Below, in pieces: positions 31,719 to 40,396 of a stretch of 47,122 nucleotides of DNA (position 1 is its first letter; each line of letters starts with the position of its first letter). Both the position numbers and the translations under genes were made by a program. Origin of the DNA: Prevotella sp. (GTDB lineage: Bacteria > Bacteroidota > Bacteroidia > Bacteroidales > Bacteroidaceae). The stretch is from assembly GCA_017561825.1 (NCBI GenBank), contig JAFZBK010000012.1, positions 1 through 47,122 on the forward strand, read 5' to 3'. The notes beneath the pieces are model-generated. The model was not told the origin of the DNA. It worked only from the letters and a program-made list of their open reading frames with translations, and made no database searches.

Positions 31719-31719
31719 C

Positions 31720-32244
31720 ATGATAACTAATCTATTCCCTGTGTCCATCGACATTCTTTTCAAGTATTATTATCGTCCTTTGTGTCTGTATGCTATCCAT
31801 TACCTTCAGGACGTGGATATGGCTGAAGATATTGTTCAGGATGCTTTCGTGCGGATGATTGAAAAGGAAAGGCAGGGAATGGACATCGAGAACAAGAAAG
31901 CCTATCTGTACCAGACCGTGCGCCATCTGTGCATCGATAGTTTGCGGAAAGCGTCTCCTTTAATCAACGAGGTCGAAGCGCATGACGTCAGCGGATCCAT
32001 CAGCAATGAGGAAGCAGAGGAACGATCTTTTGACGAAGCCATGCTGTGGACGTCCATTGATGCCCTGCCACAACGTTGTCGTGAGGTTTTCCTCATGAGT
32101 AAACGCGACGGGATGAAATACCATGAGATTGCCCATGAATTAGGTATTTCAGAAAAGACCGTAGAGCATCAGATCAGCAAGGCATTGAAAGTGCTGCGCA
32201 AGAAAGTAAGCGACTTTTTCTATTTCCTTTTCTCGATTGCCTGA
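31720..32244 (+). CDS. ECF-type RNA polymerase sigma-70 factor
   Basis: A 174-residue sigma factor. Region 2 lies at about 12-75 (LFKYYYRPLCLYAIHYLQDVDMAEDIVQDAFVRM) and region 4 at about 115-165 (ALPQRCREVFLMSKRDGMKYHEIAHELGISEKTVEHQISKALKVLRKK). These are the Bacteroidetes FecI-like hallmarks. It opens a cluster with a TonB-dependent receptor (56 nt downstream), a DUF4249 lipoprotein and a FecR-type anti-sigma factor. It should direct transcription of this cluster when the receptor binds its ligand. The start codon sits immediately after a T-rich stem, leaving almost no leader. Confidence 0.93.
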   Translation: MITNLFPVSIDILFKYYYRPLCLYAIHYLQDVDMAEDIVQDAFVRMIEKERQGMDIENKKAYLYQTVRHLCIDSLRKASPLINEVEAHDVSGSISNEEAEERSFDEAMLWTSIDALPQRCREVFLMSKRDGMKYHEIAHELGISEKTVEHQISKALKVLRKKVSDFFYFLFSIA

Positions 32245-32299
32245 AAAAAAAGAGAAATGGAATGGGGGGAAAACCAGTTGTTTTCGTCATAGATGTGTT

Positions 32300-35065
32300 A
32301 TGATGAAAAAAAGAATGAAAAGATTGTTGTTTGTAACAATGCTGATTCTGTTGCCTCTTAGTGTGAATGCCCAGCGTACCACACTGAAGCAACAGATGGA
32401 TCGACTCAAACAGGAACAGAAGGTGAACTTTGTCTATGATAGTTCACTAAACGTGGATCATGTCTATCAAGGACAGGCGCTGGAAGGAAAGTCGCTGAGA
32501 GAAGCCCTGCAACTACTCTTTCATGGCACTGGTATTGAATGGAGTGTAAAAGGAAACTATGTAACACTTCGTCAGAAGTCGGTTGTTCACACGGCACCTA
32601 CTCCCAAGGAGAAGGTCATTCAAAGACACACGCTGAGTGGTTATGTACGTGACAAGAGTGGTGAGAGTCTCATCAGTGCTACCATTCTGTGTACGGCCGT
32701 TTCCGGTTCTTTGTCATCCGACCAGAAAAAGAGTCATGCAGTCACAACCACCAATGCCTACGGCTTCTACAGTATAACCCTTCCTGAAGGCGAGTATGAG
32801 TTACAGGCTTCCTACTTAGGCTTTTCAGAAGGACGTAAGACGGTAAAGCTGAAAAAAGACTGTCGTGAGGACTTCCTGCTCGAAGAGCATAACCTACTGC
32901 AGGAGGTGGTGGTAACGGGAAACATGAACTCACCTGTTCTCACTACACAAACAGGAAAGAAAACACTTTCCCGCAACGACTTGAACACAGAGTTCGCCCT
33001 ACTCTCTTCCCCTGATCTCATTAAAACACTCCAGCGCACATCAGGAGTGAGCGAAGGAATCGAAGTGGCCTCTGGCATGTATGTACATGGTGGCAACGAT
33101 GATGAGAACCTGTTCTTACTTGACGGAACCTCGATGTACACCATCAACCATACCCTTGGACTCTTCTCTGCCTTCAATACCGATGTGGTAAAGAATGTGG
33201 ATTTCTACAAGAGCGGGTTCCCTGCCCGTTATGGTGGAAGACTCTCGTCAGTGACTGATGTACGCACAAACGACGGAGACATGCGCCACACTCATGGTAG
33301 TTACAGCATCGGCCTCATCGACGGAAGGTTCCAGATTGAAGGTCCTATCAAGACCAAGAAGGAAAAGGAGAAGGTGACAAACGGACAATTAGCCCACTAC
33401 AGCACCAGCTACAACTTCGGCCTGCGACGCTCATGGCTGGATGTCATTACGGAACCCATATTCTTCATCATGAACAAGAAAGATGACAAGACGAAGTTCC
33501 ATTACTATCTGCATGACCTGAACGGAAAGATCACTCATGTGTTCAATGACCGCAGTAAGGCCTATTTCAGCATCTATTCCAGTAAGGACATGATGAATTC
33601 CACTTACTATTGGGATGAGAAAGTGCAGGGTGAAGATGCCGCAGAACGTCATAATATCGAAGAAGGAAAGAATTACCTGACGTGGGGAAACCTGAACATG
33701 GCACTCAACTGGAACTACCAGCTACGTCCTAACCTCTTTGCCAATTTCAGTGCCGTCTATACCCATAACCGCAGCATCTATGAATACAAAGAAGGATGGC
33801 GTTACGGACAGGCAGGAAGCATGTCGGTTGACCATATGAATCACACCTACCGCTCTACTGTTGATGATGGAACATTGCGTGCTGACTTCGACTTCCGTCC
33901 TAACAGCAAAAACCATATCCGCTTCGGTGGTGACATGACTTATCATAACTTCCGTCCGCAAACACAGAGTCTGTTCGGTATCTACGGACAGGAAGATGTC
34001 TCCGTCGATTCAACAACCATCAACAGCAAGAATCATCTGAAGGCTCAGGAGATGAACCTTTATGCTGAAGACGAGATGATCCTGAACAATCACTGGAGTA
34101 TGAATGTCGGCGTGCATGCCACACTTTTCCATGTAAGCGGCAAGAGCTTCTTCCTGCTCGACCCCCGTACGGCCGTGAAGTATCAGGTAAATGACAAGAC
34201 CTCGCTCAAGATGTCGTTTACAGGAATGACACAAACCATCCACCGCATCAGCAGCACCTATCTGAGTATGCCTACCGACTACTGGGTTCCCACCACTGCT
34301 AATCTGAAGCCCATGCGCTCCTACCAGACAGCCGCAGGAATCTATTCGCAGATCAATCGTCGTTGGTTCGCCTCCCTTGAGGGTTATTACAAAGTCACCA
34401 ACCATATCCTGCAATACACCAAATACAAGAGTCTGACACCGCCCGTCAAATACTGGGAGAATTTCGTCATTGACGGGAAAGGACGTTTCTACGGTATTGA
34501 GGCAGATGTACGCTATCACGACAGTCGTTACGACGTTCAGGCCGCCTACACCCTATCATGGAACAAGCGGAAATTTGACGAGTTCTATCCACATTGGTTC
34601 TACGATAAGTTCGACAACCGACATAAGTTCAACATCACAGGCAGGATGAAAATAGGAAAGAATGCTGAGATGTGCGCAGGCTGGACCTATCATACCGGCT
34701 ATCGCATGACCGTTGCCACGCAATTTGCAGCAATGCCCAATCTACCCGACGGACATGCTGAGGTGTCGCAACAAATGTACACAACCCAAGAGGGTTACAT
34801 GCCACTCTATATCAACTACGGTGCGAATTACGATACACCCAACAACCTCACCCTGCCAGCCTACCACCGACTGGACCTGGGGTTCAATCTGCACCACATC
34901 ACCAAGGCAGGACATGAGCGTCTTTGGAATATCAGTATCTACAATGCCTATTGTCGTTTCAATGCCTTGTATGCAGAGATGAGCTACAGTCACAACAAAG
35001 TTTGTATGAAGGGAAAGGGATTTGTTCCTATCATCCCCACGGCAAGCTATACCATCAAATTCTAA
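32300..35065 (+). CDS. TonB-dependent receptor with STN signalling domain
   Basis: A 921-residue outer-membrane receptor. It has a signal peptide (MKRLLFVTMLILLPLSVNAQ within the first 26 residues), then an STN domain (about 30-95, LKQEQKVNFVYDSSLNV, SLREALQLLFHGTGIEW) of the kind that signals to FecR. A carboxypeptidase-like beta-sandwich (about 110-190, HTLSGYVRDKSGESLISATI), plug (about 200-320, LLSSPDLIKTLQRTSGVSEG, YVHGGNDDENLFLLDGT) and 22-strand barrel follow, ending in aromatic SYTIKF. ATG 32300 is used because it gives the signal peptide. The STN domain together with the adjacent sigma factor and FecR indicates trans-envelope signalling. No SusD is present; the DUF4249 lipoprotein is the likely surface partner. 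The substrate is unknown. Confidence 0.92.
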   Translation: MMKKRMKRLLFVTMLILLPLSVNAQRTTLKQQMDRLKQEQKVNFVYDSSLNVDHVYQGQALEGKSLREALQLLFHGTGIEWSVKGNYVTLRQKSVVHTAPTPKEKVIQRHTLSGYVRDKSGESLISATILCTAVSGSLSSDQKKSHAVTTTNAYGFYSITLPEGEYELQASYLGFSEGRKTVKLKKDCREDFLLEEHNLLQEVVVTGNMNSPVLTTQTGKKTLSRNDLNTEFALLSSPDLIKTLQRTSGVSEGIEVASGMYVHGGNDDENLFLLDGTSMYTINHTLGLFSAFNTDVVKNVDFYKSGFPARYGGRLSSVTDVRTNDGDMRHTHGSYSIGLIDGRFQIEGPIKTKKEKEKVTNGQLAHYSTSYNFGLRRSWLDVITEPIFFIMNKKDDKTKFHYYLHDLNGKITHVFNDRSKAYFSIYSSKDMMNSTYYWDEKVQGEDAAERHNIEEGKNYLTWGNLNMALNWNYQLRPNLFANFSAVYTHNRSIYEYKEGWRYGQAGSMSVDHMNHTYRSTVDDGTLRADFDFRPNSKNHIRFGGDMTYHNFRPQTQSLFGIYGQEDVSVDSTTINSKNHLKAQEMNLYAEDEMILNNHWSMNVGVHATLFHVSGKSFFLLDPRTAVKYQVNDKTSLKMSFTGMTQTIHRISSTYLSMPTDYWVPTTANLKPMRSYQTAAGIYSQINRRWFASLEGYYKVTNHILQYTKYKSLTPPVKYWENFVIDGKGRFYGIEADVRYHDSRYDVQAAYTLSWNKRKFDEFYPHWFYDKFDNRHKFNITGRMKIGKNAEMCAGWTYHTGYRMTVATQFAAMPNLPDGHAEVSQQMYTTQEGYMPLYINYGANYDTPNNLTLPAYHRLDLGFNLHHITKAGHERLWNISIYNAYCRFNALYAEMSYSHNKVCMKGKGFVPIIPTASYTIKF

Positions 35066-35078
35066 AACAAAGCAGTAT

Positions 35079-36071
35079 ATGAAAAGAAATCACATACAAA
35101 TACTCGCACTGATTGTCACCCTGATTTGCTGTGCATGCAGCAACGATGTGGGATTGGATGAACTGAGGTCAGATCCCAAACTGGTGCTTTATTGCTTCCC
35201 CAATGTGGACAACGACACCACCATCATCAGTCTGACTGCCAGCAGACCCATGTACCAAAACAATCTGATGGTTTCTGCCAATGACATGTATGGTGTCAGG
35301 GATGCTCATATCACTTATACAGTGAACGGTGAGAAGCATACCGTATTCTTTACAGAGGAGAAAACCGACCTGATGCCGCCCAGAAGCTATTATGTGACAG
35401 GACATCATCAAGTGGGCGACCATATCCGTATCGAAGCATCTGTTGATGGATTACCCAGTGTTCAGGCAGAGACCGTTATTCCTGACATGCCTTTCATCGA
35501 TGAAGTAAAAGATGTCATGATACATCGCGATAATCAGAAATTCAGACAGTTTCAGGTTACCATCGCCGACAATCCGGATACAAATGACTTCTACGCTGTC
35601 AGATTGGAAATGGAGAGTAGCAACAACTCCATTGTCACCGTCACAAATGCCACGATCAATACAGACGACGAGCCTGCGCTGAAAGCCGGAGGTAGTATTG
35701 ACGATCTCCTTGATGATGAAAACACCTTCTATGGTCAGTTTTATATCTTCAATGATGATACTTTCAATGATAACCGATATACGCTTCATCTAAACGTGAA
35801 CGAATATGATATCTTCCATGCAAACACGGACATGGACGATACAACAAGGAAAGTACATGTTAAACTGTATAAGATCACTCCTGAATATTTCCGGTTCATC
35901 AAGTCAATCAACGACCAGACCAACTATGAGCTGGGAGAATACGGACTGGCTCCTACTTCACCCACATTCAACCATGTTGATGGCGGTCTGGGCGTAATCG
36001 GAGGATTTAACATGACGGAACATGTAGTGACCATCACACAGAACAACTTTTCAGTTTCTAACGATAAATAA
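35079..36071 (+). CDS. DUF4249 lipoprotein
   Basis: A 330-residue lipoprotein. The signal peptide ends LICCACSND, with a lipobox cysteine near residue 20, and the mature part is a beta-rich DUF4249 domain. This family is very often encoded directly after TonB-dependent receptors in Bacteroidetes, as here (13 nt after the receptor stop). ATG 35079 is chosen because it gives the lipobox; the frame opens further upstream inside the receptor gene. It likely forms the surface lid or accessory of the receptor, in place of SusD. The function of DUF4249 is not established. Confidence 0.82.
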   Translation: MKRNHIQILALIVTLICCACSNDVGLDELRSDPKLVLYCFPNVDNDTTIISLTASRPMYQNNLMVSANDMYGVRDAHITYTVNGEKHTVFFTEEKTDLMPPRSYYVTGHHQVGDHIRIEASVDGLPSVQAETVIPDMPFIDEVKDVMIHRDNQKFRQFQVTIADNPDTNDFYAVRLEMESSNNSIVTVTNATINTDDEPALKAGGSIDDLLDDENTFYGQFYIFNDDTFNDNRYTLHLNVNEYDIFHANTDMDDTTRKVHVKLYKITPEYFRFIKSINDQTNYELGEYGLAPTSPTFNHVDGGLGVIGGFNMTEHVVTITQNNFSVSNDK

Positions 36072-36074
36072 GCT

Positions 36075-36893
36075 ATGAACGAGATGAATAACAAGAACCT
36101 GTCATTTGTGCTGAAATACTATCGGGAAGGCAAGCTCGATACAAAAAGAGCCATACAGAAAGTAAGGGAGCGAACCATGCTCTCCGATACCCGTATCATA
36201 CCCATACGACGTTGGATCGCCATTGCCGCCTCTCTGCTTCTTTTGTTGATTGCTGGTGCCACCTATTATTATATAGGGTATAATCCCGAGGTTGTATTGA
36301 CAGCCCATGAACAGCCACAACTGTTCATCCTTCCTGACCAGACTCATGTAACACTATCGTCGCATGCCACCTTATCCTACAAAAAGAAGGATGTCAGAAC
36401 AATGACACTGAAGGGTGATGCCTATTTCGAAGTCCAACATGATGAGCAGCATCCTTTCATCGTCAGGAACGATATGGCACAAGTACGCGTACTAGGAACG
36501 GGCTTCCAAGTGTCAGGCGGTCGTTCATCCCAAAAGCTCACTGAGGTATATGTCACCCATGGAAAGGTGGCATTCTCTTCTCCTTCAGACGAAGCACAGG
36601 GTGTCGTGCTGACTCAAGGGATGAAGGCCCAACTGGTCCAAGGAGAACATAAGCCACAACTGATTCCCGCAGGTAGCATCAACCAGGTGGCGTGGGCAAC
36701 AGGTAATTTCCACTTCGAGAACACACCGCTTACTGAGGTGATCAACGACCTGGAAACCTATTACCATGTCAAACTAACGGTCAGCTCAACGGAGAAAAGT
36801 CTGACTGGTGATTTCTCCACTGATAGTCTGGATGAGATTATCAGTCTGATTGAGCAGACCTTGGAGGTATCCATCGTCAAGAATAACCCCTAA
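36075..36893 (+). CDS. FecR-family anti-sigma factor
   Basis: A 272-residue inner-membrane regulator. It has a short cytoplasmic N-terminal part (about 1-43), one membrane helix (about 45-68, RRWIAIAASLLLLLIAGATY), then a periplasmic FecR domain (about 80-200, LPDQTHVTLSSHATLSY, GDAYFEVQHDEQHPFIV, VLGTGFQV) and a C-terminal DUF4974-type secretin-like domain (FHFENTPLTEVINDLETYYHV). It starts 3 nt after the DUF4249 stop. In most clusters FecR follows the sigma gene directly; here it is the fourth gene, so sigma and anti-sigma are separated by about 3.8 kb. The N-terminal cytoplasmic part is shorter than in many homologues. Confidence 0.88.
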   Translation: MNEMNNKNLSFVLKYYREGKLDTKRAIQKVRERTMLSDTRIIPIRRWIAIAASLLLLLIAGATYYYIGYNPEVVLTAHEQPQLFILPDQTHVTLSSHATLSYKKKDVRTMTLKGDAYFEVQHDEQHPFIVRNDMAQVRVLGTGFQVSGGRSSQKLTEVYVTHGKVAFSSPSDEAQGVVLTQGMKAQLVQGEHKPQLIPAGSINQVAWATGNFHFENTPLTEVINDLETYYHVKLTVSSTEKSLTGDFSTDSLDEIISLIEQTLEVSIVKNNP

Positions 36894-36958
36894 ACAGTGT
36901 TTCATAAGGAATCCGATGTTTTTTCTTCATTCCTTTCTTTTATCTGAAAGGAAAATAC

Positions 36959-36966
36959 TACCTTTG
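36959..36966 (+). promoter_or_regulatory. -7 box for the gamma-carbonic anhydrase gene
   Basis: TACCTTTG matches TAnnTTTG and lies 27 nt before ATG 36994. No good -33 match. Confidence 0.45.
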
Positions 36967-36993
36967 CAAGAAAGAAACAAAAGAAGAAAAGAT

Positions 36994-37500
36994 ATGGCAC
37001 TGATCAAGGAAGTGAACGGTCTTGCACCCAAATGGGGCAAGAACTGTTATTTTAGTGAGAACGCCACGATTGTGGGCGAAGTGGTGATGGGCGACGAGTG
37101 CTCGGTATGGTTCAATGCCGTTGTTCGCGGTGATGTGTGCCATATCCATATTGGTGACCGTACCAATGTGCAAGACGGGGCCGTGCTACATACCACCTAT
37201 CAGACTGGTCCGCTGCATATCGGCAGCGATGTCACCATCGGTCATAATGCCACCGTTCATGCCTGCACCATCCACGACCATGCTTTGATTGGCATGGGTA
37301 GCACATTGCTTGATCACTGTGAGATAGGCGAAGGGGCTATCGTGGCAGCGGGTGCCTTAGTAGTAGGAGGAACAAAAGTTGGTGCCGGAGAGATCTGGGG
37401 TGGCGTTCCTGCGAAGTTCATTAAGAAAACCCAACCTGGTCAAACCGATAATGCCGCACACTATGTAGCCTATATGGATTGGTATAGGGATAGAGAATAG
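36994..37500 (+). CDS. Gamma-carbonic anhydrase family protein
   Basis: A 168-residue left-handed beta-helix protein of the gamma-carbonic anhydrase/YrdA group. Hexapeptide repeats are visible throughout (VVMGDECSVWFNAVVRGDVCHIHIGDRTNVQDG). The zinc-type histidines are in AVLHTTYQ and in TIGHNATVHAC. Catalytic activity in this family varies and several members are inactive, so carbon dioxide hydration is only a family expectation. ATG 36994 follows a -7 box; the frame opens 144 nt earlier inside fecR and that extension has no homology. It converges with waaA with a single base between the two stop codons. Confidence 0.88.
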   Translation: MALIKEVNGLAPKWGKNCYFSENATIVGEVVMGDECSVWFNAVVRGDVCHIHIGDRTNVQDGAVLHTTYQTGPLHIGSDVTIGHNATVHACTIHDHALIGMGSTLLDHCEIGEGAIVAAGALVVGGTKVGAGEIWGGVPAKFIKKTQPGQTDNAAHYVAYMDWYRDRE

Positions 37501-37501
37501 T

Positions 37502-37522
37502 TCAACTATCAACTGTCAACTG
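37502..37522. repeat. Heptamer array carrying the waaA stop codon
   Basis: Three units, TCAACTA, TCAACTG, TCAACTG. On the minus strand they encode the last residues of WaaA (QLTVDS) and its TGA stop. The array starts two bases after the convergent carbonic anhydrase stop. Confidence 0.6.
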
Positions 37523-38800
37523 TCGTAAGACGACATCTGTGGCTCCAGCTTTCCCTTTGACATAACCACCTGCGACCTCACCTCGTTTGATGAGGGATGC
37601 AGGATCAGCAGTCAGTTCATCCATCTTGGCAGCAAACTCTTCATAGTTATGTATCTCTAAACCACCACCGTTCTTCTTCAGTTCCTGCGCTTCCTGGAAA
37701 CGTTCGTTGTTAGGACCGAAGAACACGGGGATGTCCCATACTGCCGCCTCGGGAAGATTATGGATTCCCACACCGAAGCCACCACCTACGTATGCCACCT
37801 GACCATAACGGTAGATGCTGCTCAGCAAACCGAAGCAGTTGATGATCAACACGTCAGCGTTTTGCAGCTTTGACCTTTCACCTTCGACCGAATCCCTTTG
37901 ACTTCCAGCCTCTGTATAGCGGATCACCTTGCGACCTTCAAGCAGTTTCTCTATTTGTTGCAAATGATCCTCGCCTATCACATGGGGAGCGATAATCAGT
38001 TTCCACTCAGGATGCTCGTTGAAGTACTTGATAAATATCTCTTCGTCGGGTAACCACGAAGAACCCGCCACAAACACCATCTCTTTGACGTTTTCTCTCT
38101 CATCTCTCATCTCTCCTCTCTCATCTTCCATCTTCAAGAACTTCTCCACCACGGGCAGTTGCTTGGCAGCCTCCTTGATCTGCAGTACGCGATCAAAACG
38201 TGTATCACCTGTAATCTCCACCTCAGAAATACCAATGCTGTTCAACAGTTCCTTGCTCTGCTCGTTCTGAACAAAAAACTTGGTGAAGCAACGCAGCACC
38301 CTTCCGTAGTTCTTGCCATACCAACGGAAGAACACCTGGTTGGGACGGAAGATGGAGCTGACGCTATAGGTAGGTACATTCCTATGCTTGAGGATATGCA
38401 GGAAGTTGTACCAGAACTCATACTTGATGAAGAAGGCCATGCAAGGACGGATCAGTCGGAGGAACCGCCGCGCATTGGTCACTGTATCAATCGGCATATA
38501 GCAGATGATGTCGGCTCCTTGGTAGTTCTTCCGCACCTCATAACCAGAGGGCGAATAGAACGTCAGCAGGATCTTGTAGTCGGGATGCTCCTCACGGAAA
38601 CGTTCCATGATAGGACGCCCCTGCTCAAACTCACCCAACGACGCAGCATGAAACCACACATACTGGGCATTGGGATCCACTTTCTCCTTCAAGATCCGGA
38701 AAGCATCCCGTTCTCCCCGCCACATCTTCCTCACCTTCTCGTTGAAGAGACTGGCAATGGCGATGCCCAATTGAATGGCATACATGATGATATTGTACAT
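37502..38800 (-). CDS. waaA: 3-deoxy-D-manno-octulosonic acid (Kdo) transferase
   Basis: A 432-residue inner-membrane-anchored glycosyltransferase that adds Kdo to lipid A precursor in LPS synthesis. It has an N-terminal hydrophobic anchor, FHAASLGEFEQGRPIM (about 50-65), the acceptor-binding glutamate in this stretch, IKYEFWYNFL, and GGGFGVGIHNLPEAAVWDIPVFFGPN in the donor domain. The last segment is the standard GT-B nucleotide-sugar site. Two heptamer arrays are translated within it (residues about 224-235 and 300-311), both at loops of the second domain, and a third forms the C-terminus. It is 4 nt downstream of gltX, so likely co-transcribed. Confidence 0.93.
   Translation of the reverse strand: MYNIIMYAIQLGIAIASLFNEKVRKMWRGERDAFRILKEKVDPNAQYVWFHAASLGEFEQGRPIMERFREEHPDYKILLTFYSPSGYEVRKNYQGADIICYMPIDTVTNARRFLRLIRPCMAFFIKYEFWYNFLHILKHRNVPTYSVSSIFRPNQVFFRWYGKNYGRVLRCFTKFFVQNEQSKELLNSIGISEVEITGDTRFDRVLQIKEAAKQLPVVEKFLKMEDERGEMRDERENVKEMVFVAGSSWLPDEEIFIKYFNEHPEWKLIIAPHVIGEDHLQQIEKLLEGRKVIRYTEAGSQRDSVEGERSKLQNADVLIINCFGLLSSIYRYGQVAYVGGGFGVGIHNLPEAAVWDIPVFFGPNNERFQEAQELKKNGGGLEIHNYEEFAAKMDELTADPASLIKRGEVAGGYVKGKAGATDVVLRQLTVDS
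37869..37903. repeat. Heptamer array inside waaA (second)
   Basis: Five units on the plus strand: TTTGACC, TTTCACC, TTCGACC, GAATCCC, TTTGACT. They encode the WaaA segment around residues 300-311 (SQRDSVEGERSK), which looks like an insertion before NADVLIINC. Confidence 0.6.
38097..38131. repeat. Heptamer array inside waaA (first)
   Basis: Five units on the plus strand: CTCTCAT, CTCTCAT, CTCTCCT, CTCTCAT, CTTCCAT. They encode a charged insertion (MEDERGEMRDER, residues about 224-235) at the boundary between the two WaaA domains, before the conserved FVAGSSW. Confidence 0.7.
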
Positions 38801-38804
38801 ACAA

Positions 38805-40322
38805 TCACTTTAAGATTTCGATGGCACGGCGCAGACGGCGCAGTGTCTCTTCCTTACCTAAGAAGGCTGAGATATCAAACATTCCTGGTCCTTTACCGAT
38901 ACCGACCAGTGCCAAGCGGAACGCGTTCATCACATCACCTAACTTATATCCTTTTTGTTCAATCCATGCCATCACCACAGACTCCTGACCTTCCACGCTG
39001 AAGTCGTTGATGCCTTCCAGCACCTTAGCCAGCTCGGTCATCACCTGTGCTGAATCCTCTTTCCAACGTTTCTTCACGGTTTTCTCATCATACTCCGTAG
39101 GTGGAATGAAGAAGAAGGAACACAAGGGCCACAGCTCTTTCACGAAACTCACGCGATCCTTCATCATGTGCACCACCTGTGTCACACGCTCCAACGACTC
39201 CTCCACGCCGTTGCCTCCCACGATGGGTGCAAAGAGCTGGGCAATCTCATCGTCACTCTTCTTGAGGATATATTCATGGTTGAACCAGATTCCTTTCTGG
39301 AAATCGAACTTCGCACCCGCCTTCGAGCACTTGGAGATATCAAACTGCTCCACCAGTTCCTCAAGGGTGAACAGCTCCTGCTCTGTTCCTGGGTTCCATC
39401 CCAACAGTGCAAGGAAGTTGATGACTGCCTCAGGGAAATAGCCCTGCTCACGGAAACCGTTCGACACCTCACCGGTCTTCGGGTCATGCCACTCCAATGG
39501 GAATACCGGGAATCCCAATCGGTCACCATCGCGCTTCGACAGCTTTCCTTTACCGTCGGGCTTCAGCAACAGTGGCAGATGGGCAAACTGCGGCATCGTG
39601 TCGGTCCATCCGAAGGCACGATACAACAACACATGCAACGGAGCACTGGGCAACCACTCCTCACCGCGGATCACATGACTGATCTCCATGAGGTGGTCAT
39701 CCACGATATTGGCCAGGTGATAGGTGGGCAACTCGTCAGCACTCTTGTAGAGCACCTTGTCATCGAGGATATCACTCTTGATCACCACATCCCCACGAAT
39801 CAGGTCATTGACATGCACCTCCTCGCCCGGTTCCACCTTGAAGCGCACCACATACTGCTTGCCGTCGCTCACCAACTGCTCCACCTCCTCTTTCGGAAGT
39901 GTCAGCGAGTTACGCATCATGCCACGGGTATGGGCATCATATTGGAAATTCTTGATCTCGTTACGCTTAGCCTCCAGCTCCTCAGGGGTATCAAAGGCGA
40001 TATAAGCCTTCCCGTCAGCTAACAACTGGTCCACATACTTCTTGTAGATAGCGCGACGCTCACTCTGGCGATAGGGACCATACTTCCCTCCGAAGCTCAC
40101 GCCCTCATCAAACTTGATGCCGAGCCAGCGGAACGACTCGATGATATATTCCTCGGCACCGGGTACGAAACGACTGCTGTCAGTATCCTCAATGCGGAAT
40201 ACCAGGTCGCCATTGTGTTGTTTTGCAAACAGGTAGTTATACAGAGCGGTACGCACACCGCCAATATGTAATGCACCCGTTGGACTGGGTGCAAAACGTA
40301 CTCTTACTCTTCTTTCTGACAT
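38805..40322 (-). CDS. gltX: Glutamyl-tRNA synthetase
   Basis: A 505-residue class I synthetase that charges tRNA-Glu. The HIGH motif is seen in [21 protein letters not shown] (about 9-29), and the KMSKS counterpart reads KLSKRDGD (about 250-260). The anticodon-binding helical part follows ([15 protein letters not shown]...[15 protein letters not shown]). The standard start [14 protein letters not shown] agrees with homologues. It has a consensus promoter (40343-40373) and is followed by waaA after 4 nt. No second gltX-like gene is in the window. Confidence 0.96.
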   Translation of the reverse strand: MSERRVRVRFAPSPTGALHIGGVRTALYNYLFAKQHNGDLVFRIEDTDSSRFVPGAEEYIIESFRWLGIKFDEGVSFGGKYGPYRQSERRAIYKKYVDQLLADGKAYIAFDTPEELEAKRNEIKNFQYDAHTRGMMRNSLTLPKEEVEQLVSDGKQYVVRFKVEPGEEVHVNDLIRGDVVIKSDILDDKVLYKSADELPTYHLANIVDDHLMEISHVIRGEEWLPSAPLHVLLYRAFGWTDTMPQFAHLPLLLKPDGKGKLSKRDGDRLGFPVFPLEWHDPKTGEVSNGFREQGYFPEAVINFLALLGWNPGTEQELFTLEELVEQFDISKCSKAGAKFDFQKGIWFNHEYILKKSDDEIAQLFAPIVGGNGVEESLERVTQVVHMMKDRVSFVKELWPLCSFFFIPPTEYDEKTVKKRWKEDSAQVMTELAKVLEGINDFSVEGQESVVMAWIEQKGYKLGDVMNAFRLALVGIGKGPGMFDISAFLGKEETLRRLRRAIEILK

Positions 40323-40342
40323 TTTATATTGAATTTTGAGTG

Positions 40343-40373
40343 CAAAGTTAGATATTTTTATTACTTTTGCAAA
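40343..40373 (-). promoter_or_regulatory. Promoter of gltX-waaA
   Basis: Minus-strand TTTG (40373-40370), 19-bp spacer, TAACTTTG (40350-40343). The predicted start near 40336 leaves a leader of about 14 nt. Its -33 element abuts the -7 box of the divergent promoter (40362-40369). Confidence 0.65.
40362..40369 (+). promoter_or_regulatory. -7 box for the 7TM-HD gene
   Basis: TACTTTTG matches TAnnTTTG. A TTTG at 40335-40338 is 23 bp upstream, a little far. It overlaps the divergent gltX promoter. Confidence 0.5.
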
Positions 40374-40396
40374 GGAAAGACAAGAAAAAGAGCAAA

